Below are positions 1 through 5,418 of a stretch of DNA of 6,405 nucleotides, piece after piece. The notes beneath the pieces are model-generated. The model saw only the letters and a list, made by a program, of their open reading frames with translations, ran no database searches and was not told the origin of the DNA. The stretch lies in the NCBI GenBank assembly GCA_016937825.1, contig JAFGVT010000124.1, positions 1 through 6,405 on the forward strand. Reading direction: 5' to 3'. The DNA is from Fidelibacterota bacterium (lineage in GTDB: Bacteria; Fidelibacterota; Fidelibacteria; Fidelibacterales; Fidelibacteraceae). The stretch's first letter is position 1. The number at the start of each line of letters is the position of its first letter. The position numbers were made by a program, and so were the translations under genes.

Positions 1-1185
1 AACATCGGCCGTCACCTTGCCCGTCCAGGTCCAGTCGTTGTACTTGTCGGTGGCAAGCGGCTGCAGGTAGGCGGTCTGGTTCGTCACGAGGGCGGTGAAA
101 AAGCGCAGGTTCCCCAGTATTTCAGAGACAAAGGGAACGGGGCCGCTGAGCCCGATGTCCATGTTGTAATCGGGGATCAGTTTTGAATAGAAATCGTCGC
201 CGCGGCGGACCAGGTACCGGAACTGCTGCTGCAGGGCTTCGGGGGACAGGTCGTTGTCGGGGTTGTCGTCGCTCATCAGACCCTGGCTGATCGTGTTCCA
301 CCCGGCAAATTCCGGATATTCGCCCTGGGTTCTCAGGTCCCATGCTCCGTTCCGGGTGCCGACCCAGCAGACGTCGTCGTCAAGATAGGGGCGCAGGAAC
401 AGGGCATTCTCGTCGTACATGGAAAAGATCTCGTTCCCGCTGATATCGGTGTAGGAGAAGTTTTTCGGCGCGTAGGGACTGTATTTTACGTTCACGTTCA
501 TGGAATATTTTTTCGAGCTGCCTTCCTTGGTGACCACGCTGACCACGCCGGACTGCAGGTCGCTGTACTCGGCGCTGAAACCGCCCGACTGGACCATGAT
601 CTCTTCGATGGAGGACAGGGAGATCGTTGAGATCGGCTCCCCGGTACGGTTGTCCTTGATCGAGAGGCCGTCGATCAGCAGGGTCGTTTCATTCAGGTCG
701 CCGTCGCGCACCGACAGGCCGCTCATGCCCGCTTCCATGCCCACCACGTCGCTGATGGAGGTTGCCGGAAGGTCCGCGATCTCGTCTTTGCCGATATTGA
801 CCTGGCTGGATGCGATATCCACCTGCACGGGTTTCCGTTCGGCCGTGACCACGATCTCTTCCCCTTTGTAGGCTTCGATCTGCATGGAAAAGTCAAGCGG
901 GGTGGTCAGGTCGATGTTCACGCGGACATCGGTCTGCTGAATGACCGCGTAGCCGATGTAGCTGGCCATGACCTCGTATTCTCCGGGAGGTATGTTCAGA
1001 ATGACATAGAAGCCCTCGGCGTTGGTTGCCGCCCCCTGGGATGTGTTCTTAATGATGACGTTCGCGCCGGGCAAAGGATCACCTGTTGCAGCATCGTTCA
1101 CATAGCCGGATATTTTTCCGGTCGTCCCGGCAAAAATGATGCCAACAGAGAGCAACAGCACAGCGAATATCCTTTTTAATCTCAT
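1..1185 (-). CDS. TonB-dependent outer-membrane receptor, N-terminal part (runs off left edge)
   Basis: Likely an outer-membrane TonB-dependent receptor that takes up a large or scarce ligand using energy passed on by TonB. Only the first 395 residues are present; the frame is open to base 1, so most of the beta-barrel lies outside. Residues 1-19 form a signal peptide (MRLKRI, then a hydrophobic stretch, cleavage likely after IFA). Residues about 23-104 form a carboxypeptidase-regulatory-like beta-sandwich, with GKISGYV, DPLPGANVIIKNT, TNAEGFYVILNIPPGEYEV and SYIGY. The plug domain starts near EEIVVTAER (109-117) and includes LLIDGLSIKDN (169-179) and FSAEYSDLQSGVVSVVTKEG (203-222). Residues after about 225 would begin the barrel. 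The start at 1185 is supported by a Shine-Dalgarno sequence eight bases upstream and by the signal peptide. This domain order is common in Bacteroidota and other FCB phyla. No SusD partner is visible, and the ligand is unknown. The family call is firm; the substrate is not. Confidence 0.9.
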   Translation of the reverse strand, partial: MRLKRIFAVLLLSVGIIFAGTTGKISGYVNDAATGDPLPGANVIIKNTSQGAATNAEGFYVILNIPPGEYEVMASYIGYAVIQQTDVRVNIDLTTPLDFSMQIEAYKGEEIVVTAERKPVQVDIASSQVNIGKDEIADLPATSISDVVGMEAGMSGLSVRDGDLNETTLLIDGLSIKDNRTGEPISTISLSSIEEIMVQSGGFSAEYSDLQSGVVSVVTKEGSSKKYSMNVNVKYSPYAPKNFSYTDISGNEIFSMYDENALFLRPYLDDDVCWVGTRNGAWDLRTQGEYPEFAGWNTISQGLMSDDNPDNDLSPEALQQQFRYLVRRGDDFYSKLIPDYNMDIGLSGPVPFVSEILGNLRFFTALVTNQTAYLQPLATDKYNDWTWTGKVTADV

Positions 1186-1193
1186 ATTAACAA

Positions 1194-1200
1194 CTCCTTA
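1194..1200 (-). promoter_or_regulatory. Ribosome binding site of the TonB-dependent receptor gene
   Basis: On the minus strand TAAGGAG lies eight bases before the ATG at 1185. It is a strong Shine-Dalgarno match and fixes the start of the receptor. Confidence 0.8.
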
Positions 1201-1310
1201 ATATTTACCGATTTTATTTAGTCGCAAGTGTCAAAAACAATGTGCTTAGTTTTCTTAACGTAATGTCGTGCAATCTTATCCCGTTTAATTCTTATAGCGA
1301 ATCGGTTTAA

Positions 1311-1337
1311 TTTATACTATTCAACATCCTTTGTCAA
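1311..1337 (-). promoter_or_regulatory. Candidate sigma-70-type promoter for the receptor gene
   Basis: On the minus strand a perfect TTGACA (1337-1332) is followed after 15 bases by TATAAA (1316-1311), five of six matches to the consensus -10. The spacer is two bases shorter than ideal; TAAATT two bases further on would give 17 bases but a poorer match. The promoter begins just past the dnaX stop. It would give a leader of roughly 115-120 bases before the receptor ATG. Found by eye only, and FCB bacteria often use divergent promoter motifs, so this is a moderate call. Confidence 0.45.
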
Positions 1338-1341
1338 TATT

Positions 1342-3015
1342 TTAAACCAATTCTCCCTCAAAACTCTGCATGACCATTTTGGCGGCCTCGTCGATGCTTT
1401 CTTTTTTGCTGACTTTCTGATCCTGAGCGACCTTGTTTTTTTCCACCCGGACCGTCAGAGCGGCTCCCAGCACGGTCTTGATGCAGGAGCGGATGATCTG
1501 TTCGGAAGAGTGGATCGTCTGATAGGCGTAATCGTTCTCCGCCGCAAGATAAAGGGTGTCCTCGGTCACGCGGGTCAGTCCCACCTGGCACAGCAGGCCG
1601 GCAACGGCGGGCTTTTTCGGCTGCATGCAGTCGATGATCTCCTGCCAGCGTTCTCTGACGATATCCAGCGTGAGCTCCGGCGTTTTCTCCGTGCCGGGTC
1701 CCGGCGCCGGATCTTCCGGCAAAGCGGCGGGCGGGGGCGTCTTTTCCGCGGGACGGTCCTTCGCGGCGGCTCCGATTTCCGTTTTGGGGGCCGCGTGCAG
1801 GATCGGGCTCTGATACGGCCGGGCGGCGGACGCTTTGGGCGGCGTGCTTTCGCGCCGGGCCTCCGCCGGGGCCGCTGCGGGCGGCGGCGTGTTCTTTAAC
1901 TGCGTCAGCACGCGGTCCAGGTCCACAAAATCTTTCATGCGGGACAGCTTGATGAACAGCGCCTCGGTCAGGATCTTGGTATTGGCGGACCGGGAAATGG
2001 CGGGCATCTCTTCGTTGACGATGGACAGCATGCGGATCAGGGTGCGTTCGTCCTGCGCCCGGGCGACGGACAGGTATTCGTGCTTCAGATTTTCGGTGGT
2101 GTTCAGGATATCGGCGGACCCGTGCGCCTTGACCATATAAAGGTCGCGAAGGAACACGGAAAACATGGAGAGAAATTCCGTCAGGTCGTATCCTTGCATG
2201 AGCATGTCGTCGATCAGCTGCAGGGCGGCGCCGGCGTCCCCGTTGTTCAGCGCCGCGAACAGCGTGAAAAAGACGTCTTCGCGAATGACCCCGAGCATGT
2301 TCAGGATGGCTTCGTAGCTGATATCTTCATTCGAGAAGGCAATCACCTGCTCCAGGATGCTTTCGCTGTCCCGGATGCTGCCGTCCCCTTTTTTGGCGAT
2401 CAGCAGAAGCGCGTCGTCGTCAATGGCGATCCCTTCCTGCCGGGCGATCCCGCGCAGGAGGTCCATGATCTGCAGAAGGGGAATGCGTTTGAACTCGAAG
2501 CGCTGGCAGCGGCTGAGAATGGTGGGCAGGACCTTGTGAAGTTCCGTGGTGGCGAAAATGAACAGGATATGCTTCGGAGGCTCTTCCAGGGTCTTTAACA
2601 GCGCGTTGAAGGCGTCCTTGGTGATCTGGTGGAATTCGTCAATGATATAGACTTTGTACTTTCCCCGGGTGGGAGGATATTTTACCTGCTCCCGGAGATC
2701 GCGGATGCTGTCGATGCCGCGGTTGGAGGCCCCGTCGATCTCCAGCACGTCCATGCTTCTGCCCTCGGTGATCTCGCGGCAGCTGGAGCATACATTGCAG
2801 GGATTGCCGTTCTTCGGGGATTCGCAATTGACGACCTTGGCCAGAAGGCGCGCCGTCGTGGTCTTGCCCGTGCCGCGCGGTCCGGAAAAAATATAGGCGT
2901 GCCCGAGCCGGTTCTTCTGAATGGCGTTTTTCAGCGTGATCGTGATGTGCTCCTGTCCGATGACATCTTCAAACTGCTGAGGGCGGTATTTCAGACTGAT
3001 GACCTGGTGGCTCAT
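1342..3015 (-). CDS. dnaX: DNA polymerase III subunit gamma/tau
   Basis: This is the ATPase motor subunit of the replicative clamp loader, which with delta and delta' loads the beta clamp on primed DNA. The 557-residue product has the full AAA+ set: Walker A GPRGTGKTT (45-53), zinc-binding cysteines C64, C73, C76 and C79, Walker B VYIIDEFH (122-129), sensor 1 FATTE (154-158), the SRC arginine-finger motif (168-170), and sensor 2 GSIRD (212-216). The clamp-loader collar domain follows to about residue 370. A Pro/Ala-rich linker (about 375-445) leads to a C-terminal tau-like domain (about 448-557). The frame stays open 76 codons further upstream, but that part translates the SRP RNA and is not coding. 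The ATG at 3015 gives MSHQVISLKYRPQQF, the usual family N-terminus. The sequence CAGGGAC lies some eight bases upstream as a modest ribosome binding site. The usual downstream partners ybaB and recR are absent here. Confidence 0.96.
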   Translation of the reverse strand: MSHQVISLKYRPQQFEDVIGQEHITITLKNAIQKNRLGHAYIFSGPRGTGKTTTARLLAKVVNCESPKNGNPCNVCSSCREITEGRSMDVLEIDGASNRGIDSIRDLREQVKYPPTRGKYKVYIIDEFHQITKDAFNALLKTLEEPPKHILFIFATTELHKVLPTILSRCQRFEFKRIPLLQIMDLLRGIARQEGIAIDDDALLLIAKKGDGSIRDSESILEQVIAFSNEDISYEAILNMLGVIREDVFFTLFAALNNGDAGAALQLIDDMLMQGYDLTEFLSMFSVFLRDLYMVKAHGSADILNTTENLKHEYLSVARAQDERTLIRMLSIVNEEMPAISRSANTKILTEALFIKLSRMKDFVDLDRVLTQLKNTPPPAAAPAEARRESTPPKASAARPYQSPILHAAPKTEIGAAAKDRPAEKTPPPAALPEDPAPGPGTEKTPELTLDIVRERWQEIIDCMQPKKPAVAGLLCQVGLTRVTEDTLYLAAENDYAYQTIHSSEQIIRSCIKTVLGAALTVRVEKNKVAQDQKVSKKESIDEAAKMVMQSFEGELV

Positions 3016-3041
3016 GCATGCGTCCCTGCTTATGATTGAAA

Positions 3042-3144
3042 ATGACCCCAGGTTGCTTGACGCACAGAACACTTGCTTACCGCTGCTTCCTTCCGGATCT
3101 GACGGGGTTCGGCAAACGCGCTGTCGACGAAGGCCTGAGGTCAT
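3042..3144 (-). ncRNA. ffs: Signal recognition particle RNA, small bacterial (4.5S) type
   Basis: This RNA binds Ffh and helps target nascent membrane and secreted proteins to the membrane. On the minus strand, positions 3103-3081 read as the conserved SRP apical core: GTCAG, then TCC-GGAA-GGA with its GGAA tetraloop, then AGCAGC. The ends pair: ATGACCTCAGG (3144-3134) with CCTGGGGTCAT (3052-3042), eleven pairs including one U-G. Further stems can be drawn between these, such as UUUGC with GCAAG and CCG with CGG. The length of about 103 nt fits the small form without an Alu domain. Exact ends are inferred from the terminal stem. It lies 26 bases before dnaX on the same strand, an arrangement known in several bacterial groups. 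Confidence 0.95.
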
Positions 3145-3177
3145 GCTAAAATACTCAATGACGGAGGATAATACAAT
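3145..3177 (-). promoter_or_regulatory. Weak candidate promoter for the SRP RNA
   Basis: On the minus strand, just before the terminal stem, TTGTAT is followed after 17 bases by TATTTT, which ends about four bases before the predicted RNA 5' end. The -35 matches three of six consensus bases and the -10 four of six. Position and spacing are reasonable, but the match is poor. If real, it could also drive dnaX, since there is no obvious terminator between the two. Confidence 0.3.
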
Positions 3178-3292
3178 GATTTTGCTCATTATTTTTACCC
3201 GCGGACGGGATGCCCGACGTTCAAAAAAATGTAGTGCTTTCAAGCTGAATCTTAGTATATTTAATTCGAATTTATATGGAGTTACCCTGCAG
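3147..3292. other. Divergent intergenic region between the SRP RNA and the GH13 gene
   Basis: This stretch of about 146 bases separates two divergently transcribed units and should carry promoters in both directions. The part nearest the GH13 gene (about 3240-3280) is strongly AT-rich. It contains TATATT around 3256-3261 and TTTATAT at 3272-3278, possible -10 elements on the plus strand, but I cannot pair either with a convincing -35. An ATG at 3176 with GGAGG eight bases before it is in frame with the GH13 gene. It is discussed among the findings as an alternative start that I do not favour. Confidence 0.5.
3278..3281 (+). promoter_or_regulatory. Ribosome binding site of the GH13 gene
   Basis: GGAG lies 11 bases before the ATG at 3293. 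The spacing is a little long, but this is the only Shine-Dalgarno match close to the start that gives a proper signal peptide. Confidence 0.5.
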
Positions 3293-5353
3293 ATGAAAAA
3301 AGCACCCTGGCTTCTCTTTTTGGTTCTCTTCCTTTTTCAATGTGCGTATCAGGATTCGACCACTCAGCCGGTAGCGCCCGAAACGCCTTTACCGGAATCG
3401 CAATACGACAAATTATATTCCGGCAAAGCGCTGGGGTGCCATGTAGAGAACGGCCGCTTCGTCTTCCGCATTTTCGCGCCGCGCGCCACCGCGGTCCGGC
3501 TCGCCCTTTTCAAAACCGCCGACGGCCCGGCCCACGAAAGCTACTACCTGCACCGGGATGATCAGGGGGTGTGGGAGATCTCGATCAACAAACGTCTCTG
3601 GAACCTCTATTACGGCTACTACGTCACGGCCTCCGGCGGCCCGGGGGACAGCTTCGGCCAGGATGTCCTGATCCCGGACCCCTACTCCGTTTCGGTCTCC
3701 ACGCAGAACACCTACCAGATCAACGCCAGAAGCTATATCCATAACACGGCCTTCGACTGGGACGGCGATACCTGGGTCGCGCCCAAAGACCCGCGGGACC
3801 TGATCATCTACGAAGCCCACGTGCGCGACATGACGGCGCATCCCAACGCGGGATCGGCAAGGCCGGGAACCTATCCCGCCCTGCTCGACAAGATCCCCTA
3901 TCTGAAAAAGATCGGAGTGAACGCCGTTGAATTCCTGCCGCTTCAGGAATTCGCCAACATCGAGATCCCCTTCCGCGACAGCTCCACGGCGCTTTTCAAC
4001 ACCTGGAACCCCTATGCCCGGAATCACTGGGGATACATGACCACCTTCTTTTTTGCGCCCGAGACCTATTACGGAACGCGGGGACATATGGAACCGGGAG
4101 CGCTGATCGACGACAAGGGCCGCGCCGTTGACGAATTCAAGACGCTTGTCAAGGCCCTGCACGCGAACGGGATCGCCGTGATCATGGACGTGGTTTACAA
4201 CCATACGAGCACCTACGATCCCAATCCTTTCAAAATGATCGACAAGAACTATTACTATCGCCTCGACGAGGACATGAACTATACCAGCGTCAGCGGCTGC
4301 GGGAACGATTTCAGGACCGAGCGCCCTATGGCGCGGAAACTGATCGTGGAAAGCGTCCTGTTCTGGATGCGCGAATACCATATCGACGGATTCCGCTTCG
4401 ACCTTGCCGCCATGATCGATGACGCAACGCGCGCGGAGATCCTGCGGGAAGCAAGAAAGCTCAATCCAAATGTCGTCATCATCGCCGAACCCTGGGGCGG
4501 CGCCTACGAACCCGGCCGTTTCAGCGAGCAGGGATGGGCGTCCTGGAACGACCAGTTCCGCAACGGGATCAAGGGACAGAACCCGCATACGCGTCGCGGT
4601 TTTATCTTCGGCAGGTGGGACGAGGGCGTTACGCGCAGGAACATGCTGCGTTTCCTGACCGGATCGCTGGACGCGGACGGCGGCCAGTACCGCGACGCCC
4701 GGCATTCTGTCAATTACCTGGAAGCCCACGATGACCATACCTTCGGGGATTTTGTCCGCCTGGCGCTTGGAAAGGTCACCGAAGACGATCGCATCGCCGA
4801 TATTCACGCCCACGGGGTGCTCAGTCCGGAAGAGCTCCGCTATCACAAGCTTGGCGCCTTTATCCTGGGTACCTCCCAGGGGATCGTCATGCTTCATGCC
4901 GGCCAGGAATTCGGACGCAGCAAGGTGATCGAGGTCAACGATCATCCCGATCCCGACCAGGGGAAGATCGACCACAATTCCTACAATAAGGACAATACGA
5001 CCAATTATATCAATTATGACCTGGCGAAAGAGAATCAGGAACTGATCGATTTTTACGGCACCCTGCTGCGTCTGCGCCAGGTGTATCCGCAGCTGCGCAA
5101 GGCCCCCCGGGAGGCGATCCAGCCCTTTTACGCCGACAGCGAGTTCGGGATCGGCTACCGCGTCCTGCCCGCCGGAACGAACGAGAACGAACTGATCGTG
5201 ATGGTGAACGGGTCCGCCGACAAACCTGCATTCTACAACCTTCCCGAAGGAATGTGGTCCGTTCTCTTCAGCACCCACCCTCACGGGGGTGAACGCGTGC
5301 TGAATTACATGACGCTTGCTCCCGGCAGCGGTGTCGTCCTGATAAAATATTGA
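3293..5353 (+). CDS. Exported GH13 pullulanase/isoamylase-like enzyme with N-terminal CBM48-like domain
   Basis: A 686-residue alpha-amylase-superfamily enzyme, probably acting on alpha-1,4/1,6-glucans such as starch, glycogen or pullulan outside the cytoplasm. MKKAPWLLFLVLFLFQC is an export signal; C17 could be lipidated, although Gln before the Cys is unusual. Residues about 41-145 look like a CBM48/isoamylase N-terminal beta-sandwich (FVFRIFAPRATAVRLALF). The catalytic barrel carries all four GH13 regions: I, DVVYNH (299-304); II, GFRFD (366-370), with D370 as nucleophile; III, AEPWG (398-402), with E399 as acid/base; IV, EAHDD (477-481), with D480 as transition-state stabiliser. LHAGQEFGRSK (534-544) and NSYNKDNTTNYINYD (562-576) resemble pullulanases. 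The type I pullulanase YNWGYDP motif appears only as the related HWGY (245-248), so exact specificity is open. A beta-sandwich C-domain ends the protein. The frame extends upstream through the SRP RNA; that part is rejected. A symporter gene follows by 65 bases and may be co-transcribed. Confidence 0.9.
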   Translation: MKKAPWLLFLVLFLFQCAYQDSTTQPVAPETPLPESQYDKLYSGKALGCHVENGRFVFRIFAPRATAVRLALFKTADGPAHESYYLHRDDQGVWEISINKRLWNLYYGYYVTASGGPGDSFGQDVLIPDPYSVSVSTQNTYQINARSYIHNTAFDWDGDTWVAPKDPRDLIIYEAHVRDMTAHPNAGSARPGTYPALLDKIPYLKKIGVNAVEFLPLQEFANIEIPFRDSSTALFNTWNPYARNHWGYMTTFFFAPETYYGTRGHMEPGALIDDKGRAVDEFKTLVKALHANGIAVIMDVVYNHTSTYDPNPFKMIDKNYYYRLDEDMNYTSVSGCGNDFRTERPMARKLIVESVLFWMREYHIDGFRFDLAAMIDDATRAEILREARKLNPNVVIIAEPWGGAYEPGRFSEQGWASWNDQFRNGIKGQNPHTRRGFIFGRWDEGVTRRNMLRFLTGSLDADGGQYRDARHSVNYLEAHDDHTFGDFVRLALGKVTEDDRIADIHAHGVLSPEELRYHKLGAFILGTSQGIVMLHAGQEFGRSKVIEVNDHPDPDQGKIDHNSYNKDNTTNYINYDLAKENQELIDFYGTLLRLRQVYPQLRKAPREAIQPFYADSEFGIGYRVLPAGTNENELIVMVNGSADKPAFYNLPEGMWSVLFSTHPHGGERVLNYMTLAPGSGVVLIKY

Positions 5354-5404
5354 TGCACCCTCGTGTGTTTCCATATGCTTGATAACGTAAGGTTACCGTA
5401 CATG

Positions 5405-5416
5405 AAAAGGAGAAGG
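5405..5416 (+). promoter_or_regulatory. Ribosome binding site of the symporter gene
   Basis: The purine-rich AAAAGGAGAAGG ends two bases before the ATG at 5419; its AGGAG core (5408-5412) sits six bases away, an ideal spacing. It decides the start. The ATG at 5402 is out of frame and stops after nine codons, and the one at 5423 meets a stop after two. Confidence 0.75.
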
Positions 5417-5418
5417 AT

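Larger units (their letters stand above)
1186..1341 (-). other. AT-rich intergenic gap between dnaX and the receptor gene
   Basis: This 156-base gap separates the dnaX stop from the receptor start on the same strand. It is much richer in A and T than the flanking genes. It holds a promoter candidate at its upstream end (see separate entry), a second isolated TTGACA (minus strand, 1234-1229) without a well-spaced -10 partner, and the receptor ribosome binding site. I see no clear hairpin plus U-tract that would terminate dnaX transcription. The gap and promoter suggest that the receptor gene is expressed independently of dnaX. Confidence 0.6.

Noticed and set aside
500..871. Plus-strand 123-codon frame within the receptor gene
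   Set aside because: Antisense to the plug domain, which is clearly coded on the minus strand; no recognisable domain.
1402..1407. A6 run in dnaX as a frameshift site
   Set aside because: The phase is AGC AAA AAA, which does not give the X XXY YYZ pattern, and it lies at the extreme C-terminus.
1510..2896. Several plus-strand frames of 60-172 codons inside dnaX
   Set aside because: All are antisense to a conserved gene. Their Arg-, Gly- or Asp-rich composition is typical of GC-rich shadow frames.
3016..3243. N-terminal extension of dnaX to 3243
   Set aside because: The extra 76 codons translate the SRP RNA and its upstream region. The conserved gamma/tau N-terminus begins at the ATG at 3015.
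2999..3292. Start of the GH13 gene at 2999
   Set aside because: This would place dnaX sequence and the SRP RNA inside the protein and push the signal peptide to residue 99 onwards.
3413..5374. A 653-codon open frame on the minus strand, opposite the GH13 gene
   Set aside because: It is an antisense shadow produced by GC-biased codon use. The translation has no recognisable domain, and the plus-strand frame has a complete GH13 motif set.
5354..5418. Possible promoter or terminator between the GH13 and symporter genes
   Set aside because: TTGATA near 5379 has no acceptable -10 at the right distance, and GTAAGGTTAC can form only a four-base stem with no U-tract.
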